The notes beneath the pieces are model-generated. The model ran no database searches. It was not told where the DNA came from and saw only the letters and a list, made by a program, of their open reading frames with translations. Shown here in pieces: positions 30,351 through 40,172 of a stretch of 64,000 nt of DNA. A program made the position numbers and the translations under genes. Numbering within the stretch: position 1 is the stretch's first letter; the number at the start of each line of letters is the position of its first letter. This DNA comes from Leucobacter sp. G161 (GTDB taxonomy: Bacteria > Actinomycetota > Actinomycetes > Actinomycetales > Microbacteriaceae): contig NZ_LOHP01000060.1 in the NCBI RefSeq assembly GCF_001482305.1, positions 124,001-188,000 of the forward strand, read 5' to 3'.

Positions 30351-30802
30351 CGTTCTCGGGTACTGAACGACAGCACGAGATCCCGCTGAAGGCCGAACAT
30401 CTCAGCCTCCTCGTCGGGAGTTCCATGGTCGAACCCGAGCAGGTGGAGCATGCCGTGCGTCACGAGCACGGTGAGTTCCTGCTCGAGGGAGTGCCCGGCG
30501 GCATCAGCCTGCATCAGCGCGATCTGCGGGCAGACCACGATATCGCCAAGCAGACCGGCCGGCGAAGCCGCATCCGGGCGCCCGGGGCGGAGCTCGTCCA
30601 TCGGGAAGCTCAAGACATCTGTCGGGCCGGGCTCGTCCATCCACTGGACGTGCAGCTGCTCGATCGCTGCCTCGTCGACGAACATCAGGCTGAGCTCGGT
30701 GTCCGGATGCACGTACATCGACTCGAGCACGAAGCCCACGAGTCGCTGCAGCCGGTCTTCGCCGACGGCGACCCCTGATTCGTTGTTGATCTCGACGCTC
30801 AT
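30347..30802 (-). CDS. ybeY: Endoribonuclease YbeY
   Basis: YbeY is a zinc endoribonuclease for rRNA maturation and quality control. The 151-residue protein has the zinc motif HGMLHLLGFDH (three His) and the DVLSFPMD stretch before it. Length is normal. The ATG at 30802 overlaps the phoH stop (ATGA), and its own stop overlaps corC. Confidence 0.95.
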   Translation of the reverse strand: MSVEINNESGVAVGEDRLQRLVGFVLESMYVHPDTELSLMFVDEAAIEQLHVQWMDEPGPTDVLSFPMDELRPGRPDAASPAGLLGDIVVCPQIALMQADAAGHSLEQELTVLVTHGMLHLLGFDHGTPDEEAEMFGLQRDLVLSFSTRER

Positions 30803-31857
30803 CGGTCGCGCTTCCCCTCGGTGGTGTGCTGGTCTGTGGCTGATCGTTCATCGAACGCCGCGTAGGCGTCAACGATGCGACCGACGAGGCTGTGCCTGAC
30901 AATGTCGTCGGCGGTCAGCTCGGAAAAGTGAATATCGTCGACACCGCGCAGGATGCCACTCACGACGCGAAGGCCGCTCTGCTTCACCGGCAGGTCGACC
31001 TGCGTCATGTCCCCGGTGACGACCATCTTCGACCCGTACCCGAGTCGGGTGAGGAACATCTTCATCTGTTCGGGGGTCGTGTTCTGTGCCTCGTCGAGGA
31101 TCACGAATGCCTCGTTGAGGGTGCGCCCGCGCATGTATGCGAGCGGGGCGACCTCGATCGTGCCGTTCGCGAGCAGCTTCGGGACGAGATCCTGATCCAT
31201 CATCGAACCGACCGCGTCGAACAACGGCCGGAGATACGGATCGATCTTGTCTTCGAGGCTGCCAGGCAGGTACCCGAGCCGCTCGCCAGCTTCTACAGCG
31301 GGCCGCGTGAGCACGATCTTTGAGACCTCGCGGCGCTGCAGCGCCTGCACGGCCTTCGCCATCGCGAGATAGGTTTTTCCGGTTCCGGCGGGACCGATGC
31401 CGAACACGATCGTGTTCTGCTCGATTGCATCGACGTAGTCGCGCTGCCCCTGCGTTTGCGGGCGCACCGCGTTGCCCCGAACCGTGAGAATCGGTTCGCT
31501 CAGCGTGATCGCCGCGCGCGGACCGTTGCCGTCGCGCACCATCCGCGCGATCGATCGCACGTCGGTGCTGGAGACGGTGCCGCTGCGCCTGGCGAGCTCG
31601 AGGATCTCGCGCACGAGTTCCTCGGCCGCCCGCACCGCGCTCGTCTCGCCGCGGATCGACAGCACGTCATTGCGGGCGTTAAAGACGACGTTGGGATGCT
31701 GGGTTTCGAGGTCAGCGAGGAGCTGGTCACGGTGACCGAGAAATGACGCGAGTTCGACGCCGGTAAGCGTCACCGTTCGCTCGAGCTGCGGCTCGGGCCG
31801 GGCGACTCCGTCCGTTGAGACGGCAGCTGTGTGTGGTGAGTCTGGTTCAGAACCCAA
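30799..31857 (-). CDS. phoH: PhoH-family ATPase (PhoH-like protein)
   Basis: The PhoH-like ATPase or RNA helicase normally sits before ybeY. The protein has a KH-like N-terminal region, Walker A GIGPAGTGKTYLA, Walker B AFVILDEAQNTTPEQ, and MVVTGDMTQVDLP. The start is not ATG: a TTG at 31857 has GAGGAG 10 bases upstream and overlaps the end of the HIT gene by 11 bases, giving 352 residues. Further TTG codons at 31875 and 31884 would lengthen it slightly. It is co-transcribed with ybeY, corC and era. Confidence 0.92.
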   Translation of the reverse strand: MGSEPDSPHTAAVSTDGVARPEPQLERTVTLTGVELASFLGHRDQLLADLETQHPNVVFNARNDVLSIRGETSAVRAAEELVREILELARRSGTVSSTDVRSIARMVRDGNGPRAAITLSEPILTVRGNAVRPQTQGQRDYVDAIEQNTIVFGIGPAGTGKTYLAMAKAVQALQRREVSKIVLTRPAVEAGERLGYLPGSLEDKIDPYLRPLFDAVGSMMDQDLVPKLLANGTIEVAPLAYMRGRTLNEAFVILDEAQNTTPEQMKMFLTRLGYGSKMVVTGDMTQVDLPVKQSGLRVVSGILRGVDDIHFSELTADDIVRHSLVGRIVDAYAAFDERSATDQHTTEGKRDR

Positions 31858-32194
31858 CGAGGGATCGCTCCTCAAGATTTGCAATGATGTGCGCGTGCAC
31901 GTGGAAGACGGTCTGGCCGACGCTCGCGCCGTTGTTAAAGATCAATCGGTACTCACCGTTTGCGTGCTCGGCCGCGAGCTGCTTTGCAACGGCGACCATT
32001 TCTGCGAGCAGCGTCGGGTCGCCAGCGGCGAGCTCGGTGACGTTCGCGTACTCGGTTGACTTCGGGATCACGAGAATGTGCACCGGAGCCTGCGGATTGA
32101 TATCGGGGAACGCGACAACGCGATCGGTTTCCGCGAGGAACGTCGTCGGGATCTCACCCGAGATGATCTTGCCAAATACAGTCTCTGCAGCCAT
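31847..32194 (-). CDS. HIT-family protein (histidine triad nucleotide-binding)
   Basis: A 115-residue HINT-like protein with FGKIISGEIP, FPDINPQAPVHILVIP and the histidine triad HVHAHII. Such proteins hydrolyse nucleoside phosphoramidates. The ATG at 32194 starts the conserved MAAETVFGKI. Its place between rsmE and phoH is conserved in actinobacteria. The end overlaps the phoH start region. Confidence 0.93.
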   Translation of the reverse strand: MAAETVFGKIISGEIPTTFLAETDRVVAFPDINPQAPVHILVIPKSTEYANVTELAAGDPTLLAEMVAVAKQLAAEHANGEYRLIFNNGASVGQTVFHVHAHIIANLEERSLVGF

Positions 32195-32288
32195 GCGCTT
32201 CAGTCTACCGACCCGCGGCGGGGCGCGGGGACCCAATCTTGACGGGCGAACGGTGTGTTCACCGCAAGGCGCCGGTAATCAAGGATCC

Positions 32289-33029
32289 TCACCAGCGACC
32301 CAGCGCGGTGTTCAGCACCGCCAGCGCCGCGGGCCCCGCAGAGGAGGTGCGCAGCACATCATCTCCGAGCAGCACAATGCGCCGGTCCCCTGTCACCGCT
32401 ACGGAACCGCCAAGCTCGGCGAGTTCCGTCTCGCTCAGTCCGCCCTCGGGTCCGACAACGAGAAAGACATCACGGTCGTCGCTGGGGAGCCACGCACTGA
32501 GCCGCGACTCACCACGCGGGTGCAGTACGAGCAGGTGCCCGTCCGTGGCCAACAGCTCCGCAGTCGTCTTCGGAGCGTGCACCTCAGGGATCCACGCCCG
32601 CATTGACTGTTTCGATGCCTCGCGAGCGATCCTGGCCCACTTGGCGACACCCTTCTCAGCCTTCTCGCCGCTCCAGCGCGAGATCGACCGCTCAGCCTGC
32701 CACGGGATGATCGCATCGACGCCGAACTCGGTCGCCTGCTCGACTGCACGCTCGTCGCGGTCGCCCTTTGCGAGGGCCTGCACGAGCACAATGCGGCGCG
32801 CGGGTCGCGGCGTCACCTCGACGCTCGTCACACGCAACGTAAAACTATCGCGCTCGACTGCTTCGACGTTCCCGGTAGCGCGCAGCCCACGACCGTCACC
32901 GACGATGGTCTGCTCGCCCACCCGAAGCCGACTCACGCGCACTGCGTGTCGCCCTTCGTCGCCCCCAACCGTGACAAGATCTCCCGGTTCTGGGCAAGCA
33001 AGACCCTCGGCAAAGTACAGATTTGCCAC
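32289..33029 (-). CDS. rsmE: 16S rRNA (uracil-1498-N3)-methyltransferase RsmE
   Basis: RsmE methylates U1498 of 16S rRNA using SAM. The 246-residue protein has an N-terminal PUA-like part (GDEGRHAVRVSRLRVGE) and a SPOUT methyltransferase domain with the knot motif LVVGPEGGLSETE and VLLGDDVLRTSSAGPAAL. The GTG at 33029 lies 3 bases after the dnaJ stop, giving MANLYFAEGLACPEPG, a sensible N-terminus. Confidence 0.94.
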   Translation of the reverse strand: MANLYFAEGLACPEPGDLVTVGGDEGRHAVRVSRLRVGEQTIVGDGRGLRATGNVEAVERDSFTLRVTSVEVTPRPARRIVLVQALAKGDRDERAVEQATEFGVDAIIPWQAERSISRWSGEKAEKGVAKWARIAREASKQSMRAWIPEVHAPKTTAELLATDGHLLVLHPRGESRLSAWLPSDDRDVFLVVGPEGGLSETELAELGGSVAVTGDRRIVLLGDDVLRTSSAGPAALAVLNTALGRW

Positions 33030-33032
33030 GGA

Positions 33033-34124
33033 CTAGCCGAAGAAACGATCGCGGAGCTTGCCGAAGAAGCTCTGTTTGAACTCGCCAAAGTGGGGCGGTT
33101 CGTCCTTACGGAGCTTCGCGAGCTGCTCCACGAGCGACTTTTCCTTGTGAGTCAGCTTCGTGGGCGTCGCAACCTGCATCGCGATCTTCAGGTCGCCACG
33201 GGTCGTGGAGCGCAGGCCCTGGATACCGCGGCCACGCACCGTCACGAGATCACCGGACTGTGTGCCGGCGGGGACCTCAACCGACACTGCACCGTCGAGC
33301 GAATCGACATTGACCTCAGTACCGAGGATGGCGTCGGTCATGGACACCTGCATGGTGCTCAACAGGTCGTTGCCGTCGCGACTGAAGACGTCGTCGTGCT
33401 CGACGCGGAACTCGATAAACAGGTCCCCGTTCGGGCCACCAAACGGGCCTACCTCGCCGCCGCCACGCATCTGCATGCGCGTGCCAGTGTCAATACCCGA
33501 TGGAATGTCCACCTGCATGGTGCGACGCTCGCGCAGTCGCCCCTTGCCCGCGCACTCAACGCAGGGGCTCTCGATGATCGTGCCGTAACCCTGGCAGCTG
33601 CCACACGGGTGCATCGTGACGACGTTCCCGAAGAGTGAGCGCACCTCCCGCTGCACCTGCCCCTGGCCACGGCACACGTCGCAGGTGACCGGGTGGGTGC
33701 CTGGCTGACAGCCGTTGCCGCCGCAGACGTTGCAGAGCACAGCGGTGTTCACCGTGACGTCGCGCTGCACACCGAAGATGACCTCTTCAAGCTTGACGTC
33801 AACCCGGATCAGTGCGTCCTCGCCGCGTTCCTCACGCGAGCGCGGGCCACGCGATCCGCCGCCGAAGCCGCCCCCGAAGAACGTCTCGAAGATATCGCCG
33901 AAGCCGCCCGCTCCGCCCTGCGAACCACCCATGTCGTAGCGCTGACGCTGCTCGGTGTCGCTGAGCACGTCGTATGCGTGCGTAACGCTCTTGAAGCGCT
34001 CCGCGGCTTCCTCGCTGGGGTTCACATCGGGGTGCAGCTGGCGGGCCAGCTTGCGATACGCCTTCTTGATCTCTTCGAGGCTCGCTTCGCGAGAAACGCC
34101 GAGCGTCTCGTAGTGATCCGCCAC
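33033..34124 (-). CDS. dnaJ: Molecular chaperone DnaJ (HrcA-linked paralogue)
   Basis: DnaJ delivers substrates to DnaK and stimulates its ATPase. The 363-residue protein has a J domain with HPD ([10 protein letters not shown]), a Gly/Phe-rich linker, four zinc-finger repeats ([32 protein letters not shown]) and the C-terminal substrate domains. The position after hrcA rather than beside dnaK-grpE marks it as the second DnaJ of actinobacteria. The GTG at 34124 is followed by [11 protein letters not shown]. Expression is probably under HrcA through the CIRCE site before hrcA. Confidence 0.95.
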   Translation of the reverse strand: MADHYETLGVSREASLEEIKKAYRKLARQLHPDVNPSEEAAERFKSVTHAYDVLSDTEQRQRYDMGGSQGGAGGFGDIFETFFGGGFGGGSRGPRSREERGEDALIRVDVKLEEVIFGVQRDVTVNTAVLCNVCGGNGCQPGTHPVTCDVCRGQGQVQREVRSLFGNVVTMHPCGSCQGYGTIIESPCVECAGKGRLRERRTMQVDIPSGIDTGTRMQMRGGGEVGPFGGPNGDLFIEFRVEHDDVFSRDGNDLLSTMQVSMTDAILGTEVNVDSLDGAVSVEVPAGTQSGDLVTVRGRGIQGLRSTTRGDLKIAMQVATPTKLTHKEKSLVEQLAKLRKDEPPHFGEFKQSFFGKLRDRFFG

Positions 34125-34182
34125 AGTGGTACTCCTAGGTGTTCGTGGTTTGTGTGAAACGTCGTTGACTGCCGTTAACCGT

Positions 34183-35214
34183 TTAGCGGTCTTCGCTCAG
34201 CAATCGGTTGAGATATCTGGCAACCGCGCGAACCGCCTGGATATTCCCGGCGTAGTCCATGCGGAGCGGCCCGAGCACGCCGAGTCGCGACGCCCCCGGC
34301 TGTTCGTAATTCGTAGCGATAATCGAGGCGTCTGAGAGGCCATAGGCCTCATTCTCACGCCCGATCGACGACGCGATCTCCCGCTCATCCTGTACGAGCT
34401 CGCCGAAGAGCCGAAGCAGCGTGACCTGCTCCTCAATTGCCTCGAGCACGGTCGGTAGGGATCCCGCGAATTCACCAGGCCGGGTGAGGTTGGCGGCGCC
34501 GGCCACGGCAATACGGTCTGAGCGATTCGCCTGCAGCTGCTCAGACACCGCGCGCAGCACGTGGAGCGCGAGTTCGACGTCAGCGGGCTCCGCCCACTCG
34601 CGCACGCGGGCGGCAAGGTCAGTGACCGCGCGATCGGCGGCATCGATGTCGCGACCGACGACCGATCCCGAGATCTGCTCCCGGACACCGTTGAGCCAGG
34701 CCTCGTTCGCTCGGTCTGCTGGGAGGAGCGTCGTGTGCTGTTCGACAACCCCGTTGCCAAGGATGAGCACGCACAGCACCCGGTTCTCACCGAGCGCGAC
34801 AAGGTCAACGTGTCGAACTGCGACTGACCGCAACGACGGATACTGCACGACGGCTACCTGGTTGGTGAGCTGCGAGAGCAGTCGCACCGTCCGCGCCATG
34901 ACGTCATCGAGATCGCTTGATTCTCCGAGGAAACGCTCGATCGCGGAGCGCTGGGCCGCCGTCATCGGCCGCAGCTTGGCGAGCGTATCGACGTACATCC
35001 GGTAGCCCTTGTCCGTGGGCACGCGGCCAGACGAGGTGTGCGTCTGGGCGATCAGCTCGTCGTCTTCAAGCAGCGCCATGTCGTTGCGGATCGTCGCGGC
35101 AGACACCCCAAACGAGTGCCGCTCAACGATCGACTTCGAACCAACTGGCTCGTTCAGCGCGACGTAGTCACTAACAATTGCGTGCAGCACTGCGAGGCTA
35201 CGCTCCGGAACCAT
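34183..35214 (-). CDS. hrcA: Heat-inducible transcription repressor HrcA
   Basis: HrcA represses heat-shock genes through CIRCE. The 343-residue protein has an N-terminal winged helix ([56 protein letters not shown]) and C-terminal HrcA domain with ASIIATNY. Start: the ATG at 35214 (MVPERSL) lies 8 bases after AAAGGGGG; the adjacent GTG at 35217 is also possible. A CIRCE element lies 15 bases upstream, so hrcA is likely autoregulated with dnaJ. Confidence 0.95.
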   Translation of the reverse strand: MVPERSLAVLHAIVSDYVALNEPVGSKSIVERHSFGVSAATIRNDMALLEDDELIAQTHTSSGRVPTDKGYRMYVDTLAKLRPMTAAQRSAIERFLGESSDLDDVMARTVRLLSQLTNQVAVVQYPSLRSVAVRHVDLVALGENRVLCVLILGNGVVEQHTTLLPADRANEAWLNGVREQISGSVVGRDIDAADRAVTDLAARVREWAEPADVELALHVLRAVSEQLQANRSDRIAVAGAANLTRPGEFAGSLPTVLEAIEEQVTLLRLFGELVQDEREIASSIGRENEAYGLSDASIIATNYEQPGASRLGVLGPLRMDYAGNIQAVRAVARYLNRLLSEDR

Positions 35215-35228
35215 CACGCGCCCCCTTT

Positions 35229-35255
35229 CTGGCACTCCAACAACCTGAGTGCCAG
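35229..35255 (-). promoter_or_regulatory. CIRCE operator of hrcA-dnaJ
   Basis: The sequence CTGGCACTC, 9 spacer bases, GAGTGCCAG is a perfect inverted repeat matching the CIRCE pattern TTAGCACTC-N9-GAGTGCTAA except for a symmetrical change of the outer bases (CTG/CAG). It sits between hemW and hrcA, directly before the hrcA Shine-Dalgarno. HrcA binding is expected. Confidence 0.85.
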
Positions 35256-35259
35256 TCTA

Positions 35260-36501
35260 CTACTCGAGCAGTTTTCCGACGACCGTGTCCGCCAAGAGCC
35301 GACCACGAAGGGTCGGCACGATCCGCGGCTGCGCCCCCTGCACCCCAAGCGCCGCGCGGCCTTCAATGAGCCCGTCAGCAATGAGCCCCGCCACGGCTTG
35401 CTTACCGTGTTCGCTGAGAGCTTCGATCGGGAAGCCGTCTCTGATGCGGGTTTCGAGCAGCACGCGCTCGCTATGTCGAGCTTCTGCGGTGAGGAGCTCA
35501 CGAGCGTGGGCTGGCGAGAGGCCCTGCCCCATCCGCTCTGCGTATGCTCGCGGATGCTTCACGTTCCACCAGCGGAGTCCACCCATGTGACTGTGCGCAC
35601 CTGGGCCGGCGCCCCACCAGTCCTCACCCGTCCAGTAGGACAGGTTATGGCGTGATCGTGTCTCCGGTGTACGCGACCAGTTGCTGATCTCGTACCAGTC
35701 GTAGCCCGCAGCGCTCATACGCGCGTCGAGCATCTCGTACATCTCCGCGTGCAGGTCATCATCGGGCTCAGCGACCTGGCCGCGGCGAATCTGTCCTGCG
35801 AGCTTCGTGCCGGCTTCAATGATGAGCGCGTACGCCGACAGGTGGTCTGGCGCATTCGCGAGCGCTGCGTCGAGCGAACGTTCCCAGTCGGCGAGCGACT
35901 CCCCCGGGGTGCCGTAGATGAGATCGAGACTCACCTGCAGGCCGACGGCGCGAGCCGCCTCCACCACGACGGGTACCCGCTCGGGCGTGTGCGTCCGATC
36001 AAGCGTCGCCAGCACGTGCGGCACCGCAGACTGCATACCGAAACTCACCCGCGTGAATCCGGCCTCCGCAAGCGTGGCAAGGTACGCCTCGTCTACGGAA
36101 TCCGGGTTCGCCTCAGTCGTCACCTCGGCACCGGGCGCAATTCCCCACTCGTCGCGGATCCGCGCCAACACCATCGCGAGGTCGCTCGCGGGTAGCAGCG
36201 TAGGTGTGCCACCTCCAAAGAAGACCGTCGAGACCTCACGGTCTGGCAGACCAGCGGTGCGCATGACGCCCGCGCCGAAACTCAACTCCCGAGCAGCTTC
36301 CGCCGCATAACCGGCCTGGCTCGCGCCGCCGCCAAGCTCACTCGCGGTATAGGTGTTGAAGTCGCAATAGCCGCAGCGCACGCGGCAGTACGGCACGTGC
36401 ACGTAGACGCCGAACGCGCGGTCCGCAGCGCCAGCCACTACGCTCTCCGGGAGCGCACCATCTGCCGGGGCGGGCTCGCCATCAGGGAGCACGCTCGGCA
36501 T
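35260..36501 (-). CDS. hemW: Radical SAM heme chaperone HemW (coproporphyrinogen oxidase-like)
   Basis: HemW proteins bind heme and a 4Fe-4S cluster and are proposed to insert heme into respiratory enzymes. The 413-residue protein has YVHVPYCRVRCGYCDFNTY with the CX3CX2C cluster motif, FFGGGTPTLL (SAM binding), EANPDSV, and the C-terminal HemN-like domain. The residue after the third Cys is Asp-Phe rather than the extra Cys of true HemN, favouring HemW. The ATG at 36501 is 2 bases after the DUF1990 stop. Confidence 0.92.
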   Translation of the reverse strand: MPSVLPDGEPAPADGALPESVVAGAADRAFGVYVHVPYCRVRCGYCDFNTYTASELGGGASQAGYAAEAARELSFGAGVMRTAGLPDREVSTVFFGGGTPTLLPASDLAMVLARIRDEWGIAPGAEVTTEANPDSVDEAYLATLAEAGFTRVSFGMQSAVPHVLATLDRTHTPERVPVVVEAARAVGLQVSLDLIYGTPGESLADWERSLDAALANAPDHLSAYALIIEAGTKLAGQIRRGQVAEPDDDLHAEMYEMLDARMSAAGYDWYEISNWSRTPETRSRHNLSYWTGEDWWGAGPGAHSHMGGLRWWNVKHPRAYAERMGQGLSPAHARELLTAEARHSERVLLETRIRDGFPIEALSEHGKQAVAGLIADGLIEGRAALGVQGAQPRIVPTLRGRLLADTVVGKLLE

Positions 36502-36503
36502 CG

Positions 36504-37220
36504 TCAGTCTTCCTGCGGCGCGGTGTCGGCCGAGTCAGACGCAGTCGTGCTGGAGTCAGCTCCTGTCACGCCGTTGCGAAGCGCCGCTCCCGGTGCGAGC
36601 GCCGCAATGCAAGCCTGCGCCTGCTCGACCACATCGCGGAGCTCCGCGCGCTGCTTGATCCCAGCCATGAGACCAGACTTCGTGAGGAACGTAAACCCGC
36701 GGGCAACCGCCCACACCGTCCCGTCGGCACGCTGCTCCACGGTGATGAGCTGCTCGCCGAAGCCGGGTACCTCGTCACGGTCACCCCAGGCGAAACCCAG
36801 CCGCTGCGGCTCGTCCACGGTCGAGATGACCATGATCGGGCGCGCGTTCTTCCCTGCTGGCGTGAGCGTGGCAGTGGTTCCCGGCTGAATATAGGCGACA
36901 CCCTCGGGGCTGAAGAGCTCCTCGGGCTCATCGCCCAGTTCAGGCGTCCCGCCCGCATTGAACTGGACTCCCAGGTATTCGCCTGGCTCCCCGCGCTCAA
37001 CATCGGTGACGGCGACACCTGCGGCTCGGTGGGCACCCCACGTCATGAGCAGGTTCGCTGCGGTCAGGAAGCGTTCTGAGCCGCTTCCGAGCTGCAGCGA
37101 TTCCTCGTACGGCGTCGAGCCGTCGGGAGGAAAGCGCAGCAGATCAGCAGCGTCTGACGCGCCGATCGCCGCGTAAGCGACGGGCATGCTTGTATAGCTT
37201 TTTCTGCGGGGACCGGTCAC
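36504..37220 (-). CDS. DUF1990 family protein
   Basis: A 238-residue cytoplasmic protein. The N-terminal [19 protein letters not shown] and core [20 protein letters not shown], then [11 protein letters not shown] and [31 protein letters not shown], match the DUF1990 (UPF0548-like) fold, for which no reaction is established. The start is GTG at 37220 overlapping the lepA stop as GTGA; an ATG at residue 12 is a later alternative. It sits between lepA and hemW in the operon, with a disordered Ser/Thr/Asp tail. Confidence 0.82.
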   Translation of the reverse strand: MTGPRRKSYTSMPVAYAAIGASDAADLLRFPPDGSTPYEESLQLGSGSERFLTAANLLMTWGAHRAAGVAVTDVERGEPGEYLGVQFNAGGTPELGDEPEELFSPEGVAYIQPGTTATLTPAGKNARPIMVISTVDEPQRLGFAWGDRDEVPGFGEQLITVEQRADGTVWAVARGFTFLTKSGLMAGIKQRAELRDVVEQAQACIAALAPGAALRNGVTGADSSTTASDSADTAPQED

Positions 37221-39070
37221 TTCTTGGTTACTTCCTTGCCCTCGACGTCACCCGAGAGGGCGGCAATGAACGCTTCCTGGGGAACCTCAACGCGGCCCAC
37301 CATCTTCATGCGCTTCTTGCCCTCCTTCTGCTTCTCGAGGAGCTTGCGCTTACGGCTAATGTCACCGCCGTAGCACTTCGCGAGGACGTCCTTGCGGATC
37401 GCGCGAATGTTCTCGCGCGCAATCACGCGGGCGCCGATGGCAGCCTGAATCGGCACCTCGAACTGCTGGCGCGGGATGAGCTTGCGCAGCCGCTCGGTCA
37501 TCATCGTGCCGTACGCGTAAGCGTTGTCACGGTGCACGATCGCGCTGAACGCGTCGACAGCTTCGCCCTGGAGCAGGATGTCGACCTTCACGAGGTCGGC
37601 CTCCTGCCAGCCGCTCGGCTCGTAGTCGAGGCTCGCGTAGCCCTGGGTACGGCTCTTGAGGTGATCGAAGAAGTCGAAGACGATCTCACCCATGGGGATG
37701 TTGTAGCGGAGCTCAACGCGCTCACCGAGGTACTCCATACCGAGCAGGCTGCCGCGACGCGACTGGCAGAGTTCCATGATCGCGCCGACGTAGTCCTTCG
37801 GTGCGAGGATCGCAGCGCGAACCATTGGCTCGGAGACACTCGCGAGCTTCCCGTCGGGGTACTCAGAGGGGTTCGTGACGGTCACCTCCGTGCCGTCTTC
37901 CTTGAGGACCTCGTAGATCACGGACGGGGCCGTCGCGATGAGGTCGAGGTCGAACTCACGACGCAGCCGCTCCGAAATAATCTCGAGGTGCAGCAGGCCG
38001 AGGAACCCGCAGCGGAAGCCGAAGCCGAGCGCAACCGAGGTCTCTGGCTCGTACTGCAGCGCAGCGTCGGACAGCTTGAGCTTGTCGAGCGCCTCGCGCA
38101 GCACCGGGTAGTCGGAGCCGTCGAGCGGGTACAGGCCCGAGAAGACCATCGGCTTCGGGTCGGTGTAGCCGGGCAGCGCCTCGGTCGCGCCGCGCAGCTT
38201 CGAGGTGACGGTATCGCCAACCTTCGACTGGCGCACATCCTTCACGCCCGTGATGAGGTAGCCGACCTCGCCGACAGCGAGACCCTTGGTCGGGGTCGGG
38301 CCGGGCGAGGAGACACCGATTTCGAGCGCCTCGTATTCGGCACCCGTCGACATCATCTGCACCTTCTCGCGTGGCGAGAGCTTGCCATCGACCATACGGA
38401 CGTACGTGACCACGCCGCGGTACGGGTCGTAGACCGAGTCGAAGATCATGGCGCGCGCCGGTGCGTCAGTCTGGCCGACGGGAGCGGGGATCCGCTGGAT
38501 CACGACGTCGAGCAGTTCCTCGACGCCGGCACCGGTCTTGCCCGACACCTTGAGAATATCCTCGGGATTGCCACCGATGAGGTCGGTGATCTCGCGCGCG
38601 ACCCGCTCGGGGTCTGCCGCGGGAAGGTCGATCTTGTTCAGCACGGGAATGATCTCGAGATCGTTCTCCATTGCCAGGTAGAGGTTCGCGAGCGTCTGCG
38701 CCTCGATACCCTGGGCGGCGTCAACGAGGAGGATCGCTCCCTCACACGCGGCGAGCGAACGCGAGACCTCGTACGAGAAGTCAACGTGGCCAGGGGTATC
38801 GATCATGTTGAGGGCGTACTCGCCACCCTCAGACTGCCAGTGCATACGCACGGCCTGCGACTTGATGGTGATACCGCGCTCGCGCTCGATATCCATGTTG
38901 TCGAGGTACTGGGCACGCATGTCGCGATCGGACACCGTGCCGGTGACCTGGAGCATGCGGTCGGCAAGCGTCGACTTGCCGTGATCGATGTGCGCGATGA
39001 TGCAGAAGTTGCGGATCATCGAAGGGTCGGTCGACGCCGGCACCGGTGGTTTAAGACTACGAGGAGACAT
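37217..39070 (-). CDS. lepA: Elongation factor 4 (LepA)
   Basis: LepA is a ribosomal GTPase that aids initiation and back-translocation. The 617-residue protein has G1 [10 protein letters not shown]3 [11 protein letters not shown] and G4 LNKIDLP, EF-G-like domains and the LepA-specific C-terminal domain ([39 protein letters not shown] in part). The ATG at 39070 gives a 17-residue lead before the G domain, usual for actinobacteria. It heads lepA-DUF1990-hemW. In relatives lepA usually lies near rpsT and holA; here a 5-kb block lies between. Confidence 0.96.
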   Translation of the reverse strand: MSPRSLKPPVPASTDPSMIRNFCIIAHIDHGKSTLADRMLQVTGTVSDRDMRAQYLDNMDIERERGITIKSQAVRMHWQSEGGEYALNMIDTPGHVDFSYEVSRSLAACEGAILLVDAAQGIEAQTLANLYLAMENDLEIIPVLNKIDLPAADPERVAREITDLIGGNPEDILKVSGKTGAGVEELLDVVIQRIPAPVGQTDAPARAMIFDSVYDPYRGVVTYVRMVDGKLSPREKVQMMSTGAEYEALEIGVSSPGPTPTKGLAVGEVGYLITGVKDVRQSKVGDTVTSKLRGATEALPGYTDPKPMVFSGLYPLDGSDYPVLREALDKLKLSDAALQYEPETSVALGFGFRCGFLGLLHLEIISERLRREFDLDLIATAPSVIYEVLKEDGTEVTVTNPSEYPDGKLASVSEPMVRAAILAPKDYVGAIMELCQSRRGSLLGMEYLGERVELRYNIPMGEIVFDFFDHLKSRTQGYASLDYEPSGWQEADLVKVDILLQGEAVDAFSAIVHRDNAYAYGTMMTERLRKLIPRQQFEVPIQAAIGARVIARENIRAIRKDVLAKCYGGDISRKRKLLEKQKEGKKRMKMVGRVEVPQEAFIAALSGDVEGKEVTKK

Positions 39071-39190
39071 TGCCAGCCATTATCTCACGCGCGGGCGACT
39101 TGCGGGGCCACCTCCCGTTCAGGGCGCGCCTCCCCCGCGCCGCGTCGGCACCTGGGCTGCCCCGGCCCGCATGGGCCGTAGGATGAGCGC

Positions 39191-40087
39191 ATGGCTGTTC
39201 CTCAGTTTCTTCGTCGCTTCATCACGCCGGGACGCCCCGAGCGCGCAGCGCTCTACACCGTCGCGCTCGGCGCAGCCGCGCTCATCGACCCGGCAAAGCT
39301 CACTCCCGGAGGGCGCGCCGCCTACCGGCTCGCGCTCGCAGGCATCACCGCCGCGGTCGTCGCGGGCGACACTCCGCGGGAGCTGGGTCCGCAGGGCCGC
39401 GCCGCTGCCGCCACTGTTGCTGGTGGCGCGGTGCTCGGTCTCGCTGAGGCGGGCGAAGCACTCGACGGCACGTTGCAGCGATCCCTCGCACGCCGCGGCG
39501 TCAGGAGGCCCAGACTCGTCTTCGCCGCGGTCACGGCCGGGCTCGCGTTCGCGACCGAGCTGCCCGCGCTACTCGCGAACCGTCGCGGGGTGTCCTATCG
39601 ATCGGGCAACTCGCAGCATATGGCTGTCGTCGACCACGTACCGTTTGGGGAAGTTCCCGAGGGTGCACGCACGCTTATCACCGGCATGCTCGATTTCAGC
39701 GCCGACCCGGGCTCCGAGGCGCTGCGTGCCCAGCTCGCCTCCGCCCGCGAGCGACTGGGGGACGGTGGATCAGGATCCTTCGACACCATCGACATCGTCG
39801 TGCTCGACGCCGAGGCGCTCCCGCGGGCTGTCCCCCACAGGCAGCAGTTCCCGGTTGTCGCAGAGTTCGCAGACCCGAACACCGGCTCCCCGCGCGTGGT
39901 GAGGCTGGGCATCGACGGGGGCAGCCTCGCGCAGCTGACGATCGAGGCAGACGATCGTGCAGCAGACTCGCCTTGGCTGTGGCCCGAACGCTGGCCTGCG
40001 CTCGCGGAGGTCACGTTCTCCGTCGAGGGATCAGAGCCGGTCAATTCCCGCGCCGCGAAGCTCGCCCGCGCTGCCGGCAGGGACTGA
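39191..40087 (+). CDS. Hypothetical membrane-associated protein
   Basis: A 298-residue protein I do not recognise. The first half has about four alanine-rich hydrophobic segments (YTVALGAAALI, LALAGITAAVVAG, AAAATVAGGAVLGLAEA, LVFAAVTAGLAFATELPALLA). The second half is soluble with alternating strands (DTIDIVVLDAEALPR, PRVVRLGIDGGSLAQLTI, AEVTFSVEGSEPVN). No catalytic motif stands out. The ATG at 39191 begins directly after a short lepA-divergent gap. Codon usage matches the neighbours. Confidence 0.72.
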   Translation: MAVPQFLRRFITPGRPERAALYTVALGAAALIDPAKLTPGGRAAYRLALAGITAAVVAGDTPRELGPQGRAAAATVAGGAVLGLAEAGEALDGTLQRSLARRGVRRPRLVFAAVTAGLAFATELPALLANRRGVSYRSGNSQHMAVVDHVPFGEVPEGARTLITGMLDFSADPGSEALRAQLASARERLGDGGSGSFDTIDIVVLDAEALPRAVPHRQQFPVVAEFADPNTGSPRVVRLGIDGGSLAQLTIEADDRAADSPWLWPERWPALAEVTFSVEGSEPVNSRAAKLARAAGRD

Positions 40088-40106
40088 GGCGCCGCCCGCA
40101 TGACAC

Positions 40107-40129
40107 CTGTCACGAATTCTTCGTGACAG
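40107..40129 (+). promoter_or_regulatory. Perfect palindrome before the ABC/two-component cassette
   Basis: Ten-base arms CTGTCACGAA and TTCGTGACAG flank TTC, 43 bases upstream of the ABC ATPase start. An overlapping smaller palindrome TGACA-CC-TGTCA begins at 40101. No T-tract follows, so an operator is more likely than a terminator of the preceding gene. The response regulator at 42975 is the natural candidate to bind it. Confidence 0.5.
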
Positions 40130-40172
40130 CCTCACCTCGCGGTGACCCCGCTCGCCGCGAAATGCTTGTGGC

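Noticed and set aside
37190-39181. 663-codon plus-strand open frame opposite lepA
   Set aside because: It is the antisense of lepA, with no family similarity or ribosome site; long shadow frames are expected at this GC content.
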